IMG/VR virus record: IMGVR_UViG_3300017598_000146
Span: 1-23,226 of that record
DNA length: 23,226 nucleotides
Strand: one strand, 5' to 3'
Origin: a virus
Shown here: piece after piece, positions 1 to 7,243 of the stretch
Numbering within the stretch: the first letter of the stretch is position 1
Layout of the letters: each line of letters opens with the position of its first letter
Program-made: the position numbers and the translations under genes
The notes under the pieces: generated by a model
What the model saw: only the letters and a program-made list of their open reading frames with translations
Databases searched by the model: none
Told to the model about the DNA's origin: nothing

Positions 1-140
1 CTGGTGCTTTCATTAAGTCAGAGGACATGCCACTACTTGGTGGTAAGAACAATGGATTCACGGCTGCCCTTAAAGATAAAGACGGCAACGTATGGACAGG
101 AGCTAACCACGGTCTCGCCTTAATAGACTTCATCTTGTAG
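1..140 (+). CDS. C-terminal fragment of a plus-strand gene (partial)
   Basis: The plus strand is open from the left edge to a TAG at 138-140 and encodes about 45 residues ending in DGNVWTGANHGLALIDFIL. The composition is balanced (acidic, basic, Gly, hydrophobic). The pattern of an aliphatic/Ala run, then DxDGxVxTGxxHxxAL, resembles a short motif common in small phage proteins of unknown function; this is recalled from family knowledge, not searched. The opposing minus-strand reading of the same bases is Leu/Ser/Pro-rich and almost without acidic residues, as expected of a non-coding shadow. It would be the only plus-strand gene in the window and would converge on the ejection-protein gene. 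A chimeric contig end is an alternative. Function unknown. Confidence 0.45.
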   Translation, partial: GAFIKSEDMPLLGGKNNGFTAALKDKDGNVWTGANHGLALIDFIL

Positions 141-1657
141 AAGTTTATTACTTGTTTACCATTCCTATCAAACCAGAAACCATCCTTCTTATGATACTCA
201 TTCCCTTTCTTGCTCTTCCAGACCTGACCGTCTTTGCCAAAGTCTCCGAGTTTAGCAACGTCACTCTTTGCCGGGACAGGTTTGTCTTCCTTTTTATGAG
301 GCTTCTTAGCTGATTCAGCTTTGCCTTTTTCTGCTTTCTCTTGGGCTTCCTTTGTGATTCTATCTGCAACTTGCTCCTCCAAAGACTTTAAAGCAGCAGT
401 ATCGGCAGCTTCTGTGTCGACACCCGCCTCTTCATTCTTCTTCTTTATATCTTGTAGCTTCTCGTCTACCTCTTTATCAGTATACAGTTGTTTGTTAGCT
501 GTGAATGCAGCACCACCACCTATAATAGAATAAGGTAAGGTGACAAGACCTTCATACGCACCACTCTTAGCAGTATCTACTATACCGTCAAGAAATATAA
601 GCAAAGCCTCCAGTTTACTCTTATCTGGATTGGATGCTATGACGTTAATAAAGTCATCAGGAAATGCCTGAACGAATTCAGTCAACCACTCCGTACCCAT
701 GACCTCACCCATAGCTTTGAGTTTCTTGACTATGAGCTTCCGCACTTTAAAGAACTTGGTTACCTTACTAATACCAAGTCCTTCCAGTGGGGCTAACGCT
801 ACTGCTTTTGCAGCAGCCAGTTTAGTAGCCCTAGCATGGTCTATTCCTTCTGCTCTGTACCGTTCATAAGAACCGCCAAGTATCTGTGCACCCATGAGTA
901 CAGTAGATCCACCAACTGTTATAATACCCAAGCCGATCTGACTCAGTACCTGCGGACCCAGACGTAATACATCCTCTAGAAATCCGTTTGTCTGTAAGTA
1001 TGCGGGATCAGCAGCTAGTTTATTCTGCAGGTATACCATGCTCTTTGTTGCTCTCTCTATAGTAGCTGCTGCTCTCTGCTCTAAGAAAGCTACTCTACTA
1101 TTAGCAAACATATCAGGATCCTTTTGCAGATCTAGTATGTCAACGCCTTGATCTTTCAAGTACATATCATAGTCTAAGAACTGAACACCCTGTTGTGTGA
1201 ATGTACTGAATGGTTTAGCTCTTTCTTGATCTAATAGATCCTGTCTAATAGATCCTTCAACTCCCATTACAGAAGCTGCAAGGACACCTATGCTTGTCTC
1301 CCTGACGAGATCCTTAGCACCTTCCTTGATCTGTCCTATACGTACGCCATCTCCTCCACTACCACTCATGACATCGTCATATGTTAGTTGTGCAGCTTTC
1401 TCTACTTTGTTCTTCGGTTCCTTAATAGGATTCTCAGCAATCTGGGTTGGCACTGGTTGTTTAGCAGGTGTAACTTCTGGTTCTTCTGTTCCAGCTTGCA
1501 TCTTCTGCATCTTTTCCAACGGAGACATTGCGCTTTCTGGCATCTCGCCAGACTGAAGCATCTCCATTTTTTGCAGAGGACTTAGATTACTCGTGTCCTG
1601 CTCTGTTGCATTACCAGACTCTGGTGTCGGTAAAAAATTATTTAGTATATTTCCCAT
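1..1657 (-). CDS. putative internal virion (ejection) protein, C-terminus cut by window edge or ending near 145
   Basis: The frame opens with ATG two bases after the stop of the 495-residue gene and stays open to the left edge. Residues 1-90 look disordered and hold a short peptide repeat (SPLQKMEMLQSGE near 26-38 and SPLEKMQKMQAGT near 45-57). Residues 120-400 are mainly helical, with a hydrophobic Gly-rich stretch (about 231-262, including IGLGIITVGG). After it comes the pattern GGSYERYRAEG...A..A, then EGLGISK and TEWLTEFVQ, which I recognise from large internal/polyvalent phage virion proteins. Residues 395-465 are a charged, coiled-coil-like linker. A small domain follows near 466-504 (DGQVW...DGFWFDRNGKQ). 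Past about base 160 the translation stops looking like protein although no stop occurs. No catalytic domain is visible. Role as an ejected virion protein is inferred from position and composition. Confidence 0.72.
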   Translation of the reverse strand, partial: MGNILNNFLPTPESGNATEQDTSNLSPLQKMEMLQSGEMPESAMSPLEKMQKMQAGTEEPEVTPAKQPVPTQIAENPIKEPKNKVEKAAQLTYDDVMSGSGGDGVRIGQIKEGAKDLVRETSIGVLAASVMGVEGSIRQDLLDQERAKPFSTFTQQGVQFLDYDMYLKDQGVDILDLQKDPDMFANSRVAFLEQRAAATIERATKSMVYLQNKLAADPAYLQTNGFLEDVLRLGPQVLSQIGLGIITVGGSTVLMGAQILGGSYERYRAEGIDHARATKLAAAKAVALAPLEGLGISKVTKFFKVRKLIVKKLKAMGEVMGTEWLTEFVQAFPDDFINVIASNPDKSKLEALLIFLDGIVDTAKSGAYEGLVTLPYSIIGGGAAFTANKQLYTDKEVDEKLQDIKKKNEEAGVDTEAADTAALKSLEEQVADRITKEAQEKAEKGKAESAKKPHKKEDKPVPAKSDVAKLGDFGKDGQVWKSKKGNEYHKKDGFWFDRNGKQVINFYKMKSIKARPWLAPVHTLPSLSLRAAVNPLFLPPSSGMSSDLMKAP

Positions 1658-1659
1658 AA

Positions 1660-3147
1660 TTATTGTTTAGTTTGCTCCAATAGTAATGATGGTGTATAAA
1701 TAGGAGTACTAGGCGGTAAGCCTACTTCACTCCGTATTGTATTCTTAAAATTGTATAGTAAATCTGCCTCAATTAACGTTTTAGCAGCAGCCTCAAACTC
1801 TCCTGATCCTGACTTAAAGAAAGCCTTCGGTACTCCTGCTTTGCCATACACTCTTTCTACCAGTGTCTGTAACTGTTTAGGAGTATATGCTTGTTTCATC
1901 AATTTAACTACATCTTCAGATTCCATCCTTCTATAATGATTCCTCTGAGTAAAGTATTGCTTTTCTTGTGAATCAACGAAGTCCTTGGTAGCATTAAACG
2001 CATCAAGTACGTCTCCGTTTATTGGTATCTTCATCATCTTTCTGATCCTACCAAACACACTCTGCAAAGTATCACGCTTGTCTGCAGCAGAACCAGTAGT
2101 CATGTCACCAAAAGGTCCACCACGTTTAACAGCCTCTGCAAAGCCCTTCATAGCTGATGCTGTATTGTATGCTGCTCTCTCTCCCTCTGTATCAAATGGG
2201 CTTTTTGTATTCCAATCTGAACCGGGACTTATTTCCTTTTGACCAGCATTAAATCTCTCTATGCGTACATCTCCTGCCTTATACTCTTTACCATTATGTA
2301 CTGTGTCTACCTGTGCAAATAACTTCTGAGGACTAGACATCTTACCAGTACCAGAACCACCATCGAGAACTTTCTTCAGTATCGCATTCTCATTAACAGC
2401 AGCAGTTGCTGCATACCCGTCCATTGCTTTAGCCTTTTGTTCATCACCAAGCTGACGGTAGTACTGAGCACGCTTCTGCTGTCTTATCTTCTTAGATCCG
2501 TAGTGTGTGAGCAGACCATCGTTAGTTAGGAAGTGTTCATGCTCTTTCTTCTTGTCCTTCAGTCCCTGCAGTGTCTCGTGCATACGCACCAGTTCCTGCT
2601 TGTTCCTTGGATCCTTACGAAGAGCAGCCATGTCACTCTTGTATGACTCAATCTGTTTATTTATAATAGGTAGGTTCTTGTAGACACCTGATACCGAATC
2701 AGTTACGTTGTCTATCTCTCCGAAGATAGCAGGTGCTACGTCCTGCATCTGAAAGTTAGATAACCGAAGCGGTTCTCCTGTTACTGGATGTTCCCACTTC
2801 TTAGTGGCCTTATCAAAAGTGTACCCAATACCATCAGGATCCAAATGACTTGTGATCCTCTTTATAGTTTCAGGATCCTTGAGTATATCCTTCATCCCCT
2901 CATTACCGCCTTGGTTAATACGACCAAGGTCTATTATTTTAGGGGTGTGAAACTTCTCCTGTTCAGCCAGCTTGTACTGCATCAACTCTTGCTGTTGTCT
3001 CTGTCCCTCTAACTGACCTTCTATCATCATATTTTTTATACCCTGCTGGGCTGCATTAGCCTCATGCTGGGCATCCCATGCAGTCTTCTCCGTTATCATA
3101 CGGTTCAACTCACGGAAGGACTCTGTCATAGGTCTGTACTGTACCAT
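1660..3147 (-). CDS. putative internal virion protein, coiled-coil rich (495 aa)
   Basis: A soluble, charged protein of 495 residues. Residues 1-65 form a Gln/Glu-rich helix (many QQ and EQ pairs) and residues 165-245 a second long charged helix region; there is no signal peptide or membrane segment. The start ATG overlaps the previous stop in a TAATG, so translation is probably coupled to the 549-residue gene. Its place in a run of ejection-like genes downstream of the fibres matches internal virion proteins of podoviruses such as P22 gp16/gp20 or T7 gp15/gp16, but I see no residue-level signature of those families. Function is inferred from context only; it could also be a hub-like structural protein. 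No homology-based name is justified. Confidence 0.8.
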   Translation of the reverse strand: MVQYRPMTESFRELNRMITEKTAWDAQHEANAAQQGIKNMMIEGQLEGQRQQQELMQYKLAEQEKFHTPKIIDLGRINQGGNEGMKDILKDPETIKRITSHLDPDGIGYTFDKATKKWEHPVTGEPLRLSNFQMQDVAPAIFGEIDNVTDSVSGVYKNLPIINKQIESYKSDMAALRKDPRNKQELVRMHETLQGLKDKKKEHEHFLTNDGLLTHYGSKKIRQQKRAQYYRQLGDEQKAKAMDGYAATAAVNENAILKKVLDGGSGTGKMSSPQKLFAQVDTVHNGKEYKAGDVRIERFNAGQKEISPGSDWNTKSPFDTEGERAAYNTASAMKGFAEAVKRGGPFGDMTTGSAADKRDTLQSVFGRIRKMMKIPINGDVLDAFNATKDFVDSQEKQYFTQRNHYRRMESEDVVKLMKQAYTPKQLQTLVERVYGKAGVPKAFFKSGSGEFEAAAKTLIEADLLYNFKNTIRSEVGLPPSTPIYTPSLLLEQTKQ

Positions 3148-4796
3148 TAGAAAACCCCCTGTTGTGCGCTTTCCATATCCTCCATCGGATCATAGAACTC
3201 GCTGTCTGGTAATTTCATTCCGAAGATGCCAGCCGGGGCACTAGCTGCAAAGGCTGATCTGGCTTGTGATACACTAGCCTGTCTTGCGCTACCTTGGTCG
3301 CTCATTGCTCCTCGCTGTGCTCGTACTCCTTCTTGCAGGGCTTGATCATCAGCATACTGTTTAATACCTTCATCAAGTATACCGCTACCCTTACTGAGTA
3401 CGTCATCTTTAGTTAATCCTGTAGTTCCTACTCCTCCACCGCCACTGTATTGTAGACCGCTATGATCAAATGACTGTATGCCACCTTGACCTACGTCTCC
3501 ACCACCCATCACGGAAGGGCCAAACTCTTGCTGACCAACAATACTTCTACTTTGTCCTGCACTTGTACCAGTAGCACCACCTGTTGTCTGAGGTGTACCA
3601 GCAAACTTGGATGCAGCGTAGCCACCTGCGCCACCTAGGGCAGCACCGATACCTACCTGTTTCCAGTTAAACTTCTCGCCAGATCCAAGCTGACTCATTG
3701 CTCCACCAGCCCCACCTGCTACCATACCAGCAGCAACTGGACCGATCATAGGAGCAAGTGCTCCACCAGTAATACCAGTAAGACCCATTATCACAGCAGT
3801 CTTCATGATGTTACCCGTCCAGTCAGTCTTCGGGGCAGAGGTTTGACGAATGTCTCTGCCTTGTCTCTTCTGGTATTTATAAAGAGAGTCTTCAGCATCA
3901 TTGCCTATGCCTTTATCATATCTTACTCCGCCCCAACCTCCACCAAGCTCCTGTCTACCCATATTAGCTATATGTGCTATCTGTTCTGGTCTGTGTAGTT
4001 TTAAATCCATACCAGACTGACGACCTGTCGCCTGATCTGCACCACTTGAATATTTACCACCGTCACCTGACAGCTTCATTAACCCACGCAAGAAGGCAGC
4101 TTCATCTCTGATACCGCCCTTTCTTTTTGTGAGTTCGCTGATGTCAGAGTCTACTACCCTACTGCGTTTTAGATCATCTAGGTTAAGACCCTGTTCAAGT
4201 GCCTGTTCTTTGGTCATCGCTGTACCAACTCTACTAGTACTTACTCGACCCTCTTCGTTCTCTTTAGATTCAGTCTTATAGTATTGATCTTTATATTTGA
4301 CATTCATAAGTTGGTCGATGGCTTCATCTTTCATACCCATGCCTTTACCTATAGCTTTAATGTCAAACATCTGTGTTCTTTGTGATGTCCCTTCAAATCC
4401 ACTAAGCCCTGCTATCTGTTCACGACCACGCAATGACATAGGATTTGAGATGTCACTGAATCCTGTTAGTCCTTCATACTGACTTACGTTACCTGTCGCT
4501 ATGTTTCCATAACGCAAGGGTAACTGCTTATCATACAGTTCACCAGTCATTCCTGATTCTTTTGCTTGCTGTAGTCCATGTCCTGTGTATGCAGAACGGG
4601 CACGTGGATCACGCTGTGCCATACCTGTAGTAGCTTCTGCTCTTGGGTTCAACGAATGCTCTGTGAACCTGAACGGTAGCTCCTCAGTAGGACCTTCTTC
4701 TTCTATCGGCTGATCTTCACCATAAGGATTTAATGCTGCTATATCCTCTTCTGGTAGTACATCATCGTAATATCGTCTCCTCACTCCTTGTGCCAT
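3147..4796 (-). CDS. putative internal virion/ejection protein with glycine-rich membrane-like segments (549 aa)
   Basis: The acidic N-terminus (residues 10-45) and long polar region (50-325) are followed by a strongly hydrophobic Gly/Ala/Met segment at about 330-368 (including GLTGITGGALAPMIG and AAGMVAGGAGGAM). A second such segment lies at 380-400 (VGIGAALGGAGGYAASKFAG). The region 400-500 is Gly/Gln/Ser-rich. Glycine-zipper segments of this kind are seen in phage ejection proteins that insert into the host envelope (family knowledge); no catalytic motif is visible. Both gene ends lie in TAATG junctions (stop of the 197-residue gene at the start, start of the 495-residue gene at the end), which implies coupled synthesis of the set. 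Function is inferred from composition and neighbours. Confidence 0.82.
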   Translation of the reverse strand: MAQGVRRRYYDDVLPEEDIAALNPYGEDQPIEEEGPTEELPFRFTEHSLNPRAEATTGMAQRDPRARSAYTGHGLQQAKESGMTGELYDKQLPLRYGNIATGNVSQYEGLTGFSDISNPMSLRGREQIAGLSGFEGTSQRTQMFDIKAIGKGMGMKDEAIDQLMNVKYKDQYYKTESKENEEGRVSTSRVGTAMTKEQALEQGLNLDDLKRSRVVDSDISELTKRKGGIRDEAAFLRGLMKLSGDGGKYSSGADQATGRQSGMDLKLHRPEQIAHIANMGRQELGGGWGGVRYDKGIGNDAEDSLYKYQKRQGRDIRQTSAPKTDWTGNIMKTAVIMGLTGITGGALAPMIGPVAAGMVAGGAGGAMSQLGSGEKFNWKQVGIGAALGGAGGYAASKFAGTPQTTGGATGTSAGQSRSIVGQQEFGPSVMGGGDVGQGGIQSFDHSGLQYSGGGGVGTTGLTKDDVLSKGSGILDEGIKQYADDQALQEGVRAQRGAMSDQGSARQASVSQARSAFAASAPAGIFGMKLPDSEFYDPMEDMESAQQGVF

Positions 4797-5389
4797 TAGC
4801 TAAGTAACCCTCCAAACAGTCCACCTATTCCACCAGACATGATGCCAGATAGACCTCCACCACCTAGTATGCCAGTGAGTGCGCCAGCACCAGCACCGAA
4901 TAACATTTTCTTTCCCTTTTTTCCATCAGCTAGTTTACCTACTCCAAAGCCAGCGAGTCCACCAGACACGCCCACTCCCGGTTGAAGATTGCTACCCATG
5001 AATGGTTTAGATGCACCAATTGGTTTAGTTGCACTTGCTCCCATCGGACCTCCCGGTGCAGGAGCAGTACCTTTAAACTTATTAACCATATTACCTATGG
5101 TTGGGCCACCCTTTAGAAGGTCACTAGTACTTAAGTTGACACCCATCTTAGCAGCTTCAAGACCAAATGCCTGTCTGTTCTGTTGTTTCTGAAACTGTCT
5201 AGACTGTTTGTCTTGCTTCTTGCTTTGTTTAAGTTGCCTGTTTCTGAACTTATCTTCACGTTCCATCTGCTCACGTGCTTGTTCAGCCTGTAAGATTCCC
5301 GGCAGTAAGCCAAGTCTCGCGTTCAGTTCTGCTCCTTGATTTCGTTTTAAATTACGTGCTCCAGTAATTCCGAACATCTGTGATGCCAT
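4796..5389 (-). CDS. putative ejection protein, coiled coil plus glycine-rich C-terminus (197 aa)
   Basis: Residues 32-75 form a very polar Lys/Arg/Gln/Glu helix (QMERED, KQSKKQDKQSRQFQKQQ), a probable coiled coil. Residues 95-140 are a Pro/Gly/Ala linker. Residues 141-197 are almost purely Gly, Leu, Ile, Ala and Met (FGAGAGALTGILGGGG, GGIGGLFGGLLS), a probable membrane-interacting tail. The gene starts in a TAATG overlap with the 148-residue gene and ends in another with the 549-residue gene. The layout of a coiled coil plus a Gly-rich hydrophobic end fits a DNA-ejection or pore-forming virion component, by inference only. The small size is closer to P22 gp7 than to gp16 or gp20, but no direct sequence similarity is claimed. 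Confidence 0.8.
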   Translation of the reverse strand: MASQMFGITGARNLKRNQGAELNARLGLLPGILQAEQAREQMEREDKFRNRQLKQSKKQDKQSRQFQKQQNRQAFGLEAAKMGVNLSTSDLLKGGPTIGNMVNKFKGTAPAPGGPMGASATKPIGASKPFMGSNLQPGVGVSGGLAGFGVGKLADGKKGKKMLFGAGAGALTGILGGGGLSGIMSGGIGGLFGGLLS

Positions 5390-5835
5390 TAGTATTTTCC
5401 TCCGAGATTGCCAAAGATCCCTGCTATTTTCTTTTTATGTTCTGCATTGTCTGACAATATCTTTCTTTGAAATGTCCTATCTGACTCTGCCTGTGCTTGT
5501 AGTTTCTTTCTTCGATCCATTCCTATCAGAGTAGCTACCAAAGAGGTACCTACGCCACCTATTAGACCTAACTTCTGTTCAGCCTTGGCGACCTTCAGAT
5601 TCTTTTTGAATGAGTGCTTCTGCCAGTCTGCCTGTTTCTGGGCAAACTTCATCCCTCTATTGAACCTCTCCTTCTGATCAGCGAGTCCTTGGAACTGACT
5701 AAGCACACCTAACTGTTGATTAGCAAACTGACCAGTGATCTCCTTCTGTGCTGCCATCTTGTTAGATATAGGATTAGCTTGTGCTCTCAGCACTGCTGTC
5801 TGATATCTAGGGTCTCTATAATTAATATTTGGCAT
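5389..5835 (-). CDS. putative small internal virion protein with one membrane-like segment (148 aa)
   Basis: A basic, Gln/Lys-rich helical protein with one hydrophobic segment at about residues 89-106 (LGLIGGVGTSLVATLIGM) flanked by Lys/Arg on both sides (KVAKAEQK before, DRRKK after). It thus looks like a single membrane-spanning or pore-lining helix between two coiled-coil arms. The ATG sits one base after the stop of the 87-residue gene (TAATATG), with a GGAAGGA Shine-Dalgarno inside that gene's last codons. It is first in a chain of TAATG-linked genes. T7 gp14 and P22 gp7 are analogous in size and placement, but the assignment is contextual. A holin is less likely, since the protein is dominated by soluble charged helices. 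Confidence 0.8.
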   Translation of the reverse strand: MPNINYRDPRYQTAVLRAQANPISNKMAAQKEITGQFANQQLGVLSQFQGLADQKERFNRGMKFAQKQADWQKHSFKKNLKVAKAEQKLGLIGGVGTSLVATLIGMDRRKKLQAQAESDRTFQRKILSDNAEHKKKIAGIFGNLGGKY

Positions 5836-5836
5836 A

Positions 5837-6100
5837 TTATTCCTTCCTCATATAGTGGTGACATCCACAATGTGGACATTCCCATGCTTTTGTATCGTCT
5901 GTCTCACAATCAGTTCTTTCTATTAGTTCATCTGCACAAGGGCAATCGTTCATAGCAGCGTGTATTAGTTTTGATATATCTACTGTCTGATCTTCATGCT
6001 CATATCGTTTAGCTTGTGCTATGTTTACTACAGCCTCGGCATGTGCTCTGACTATCTGACCCTTGCTCATCTTTTTAGTATTATGTTTTAAGATCTTCAT
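5837..6100 (-). CDS. small Cys-rich, putative zinc-binding protein (87 aa)
   Basis: The N-terminal half is basic and helical. The C-terminal 37 residues carry a CPC pair, a lone Cys ten residues later, and a terminal CPHCGCHHY cluster, together enough ligands for one metal site resembling a zinc ribbon. The ATG directly follows the TAA of the collar-like protein, with GGAGG overlapping that gene's last codons, so it is probably coupled to it. It lies exactly between the fibre block and the ejection block. Whether it is a virion part, a fibre-assembly helper or a regulator cannot be told from sequence. Confidence 0.75.
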   Translation of the reverse strand: MKILKHNTKKMSKGQIVRAHAEAVVNIAQAKRYEHEDQTVDISKLIHAAMNDCPCADELIERTDCETDDTKAWECPHCGCHHYMRKE

Positions 6101-7243
6101 TTATCCTCCGTACATTATAAAAGCCAGACAGTAATATGCGGGCCACCATGAAACAGAAGTGTCTATCTGAGTATGTGCTGTCATAGCTACATTTTCAGCG
6201 TGGTATGAATTATTATTGTTACCACCACCTGATTCATTATTACCATCCTCATGTGTATGATTAGCATGTGTCAACGTACCTGCCGTTTCATAGTATGCTT
6301 TACCGTCACCCTGATTTGAACCAGCACTTGCTTGTGCCACTGGTATAATCATCCTGTCTAATAAATTAGGAGTACCGTTGTTACCATCACATAGATACCA
6401 CCCAGAAGGAGGTGTTGTATTCTCGTACATTGCTATGATATTTGATCCGTAGTCTTCAAGAGATACTGCACCAACTGCGTCACTCCATGCTGCCATAAGT
6501 CTTGCCCACCACATGTTAGACATAGTAAATGTTTCTGTATGTGTGTGTGCACCCCTTACACGAGATGTAGTAAGACCACTACTATTACCACAATCAAGTA
6601 TACCATGAGCGTGACCACCTGCTGAATCTGATACTTGATCTGTCAATGTATTAGATCCACCCGTTCCGACACTGTTGTTGGCTTTAAACATATAGCCGTC
6701 TGTCCATACATTAGTAGCAACACCAGACTTGTCTTCACTATCTGTAAATAGAACAGAACCAGCAGGAAACTCTGTCTCGTTGCCAGAAGTAGTTCTAATA
6801 AGATAACATTCCTGATAAGGAGGATCATACGCAAGTGTGAAATCATGTGTATGATCTCCAGTAGAACTTGAGTTACGATACTTACCACCACTATTATTCA
6901 AGTTAGTTTCCATTGGGGTCACACCAGTATGTGCTCCAGTTGTGTTTGTAGAAGCAGTTATATTTCCTGCACTAGCACCACTAGCATCAACTGCCCATGT
7001 GTTACCAGCACCAAATATAGTGTTACCATCTGCTGCAGCATACAGTTCCCAACCAGCAGGAGCACCACCTGCTCCAGCGGTATAAGGTATAATCAAATTA
7101 TCTGGTATCGGCGGTGTATAAGAAGTTACAGAGTTCATCTTTTTAATTTCACCAGCAGCAGCAGCGTCATCAGCGTCTATAACAATGCCGTTGATCTTTG
7201 CTATGTTAGCTCCCGGTACTTGATTTAATTTACTCCATGTCAT
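6101..7243 (-). CDS. tail-collar-type fibre/receptor-tip protein with three collar-like modules (380 aa)
   Basis: Probable host-contact protein at the virion tip. I see three successive modules. Residues 48-151 hold APAGWELY, GNTIFGAG and HTHDF, ending in CYLIR. Residues 158-255 hold DGYMFKA, HAHG and AHTHTETF, ending in WWARLMAAWS. Residues 268-379 hold PPSGWYLCDGNNGTPNLLDR and ANHTHED, ending in WWPAYYCLAFIMYGG. The PSGW..CDG...TPNL.DR pattern is typical of the phage tail collar domain (Pfam PF07484), and HxH motifs bind metal in T4 gp12 and gp37 tips (family knowledge). The start ATG overlaps the previous stop (TAATG), tying it to the fibre upstream. Confidence in the collar identity is high for the third module and moderate for the first two. 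Confidence 0.85.
   Translation of the reverse strand: MTWSKLNQVPGANIAKINGIVIDADDAAAAGEIKKMNSVTSYTPPIPDNLIIPYTAGAGGAPAGWELYAAADGNTIFGAGNTWAVDASGASAGNITASTNTTGAHTGVTPMETNLNNSGGKYRNSSSTGDHTHDFTLAYDPPYQECYLIRTTSGNETEFPAGSVLFTDSEDKSGVATNVWTDGYMFKANNSVGTGGSNTLTDQVSDSAGGHAHGILDCGNSSGLTTSRVRGAHTHTETFTMSNMWWARLMAAWSDAVGAVSLEDYGSNIIAMYENTTPPSGWYLCDGNNGTPNLLDRMIIPVAQASAGSNQGDGKAYYETAGTLTHANHTHEDGNNESGGGNNNNSYHAENVAMTAHTQIDTSVSWWPAYYCLAFIMYGG

Noticed and set aside
148-369. A 73-codon minus-strand frame in the last gene
   Set aside because: Arg/Lys-rich shadow composition; the neighbouring frame gives a continuous protein from 1657 down to about 160. Its terminal double stop is only of interest as a possible true gene end after a frame change.
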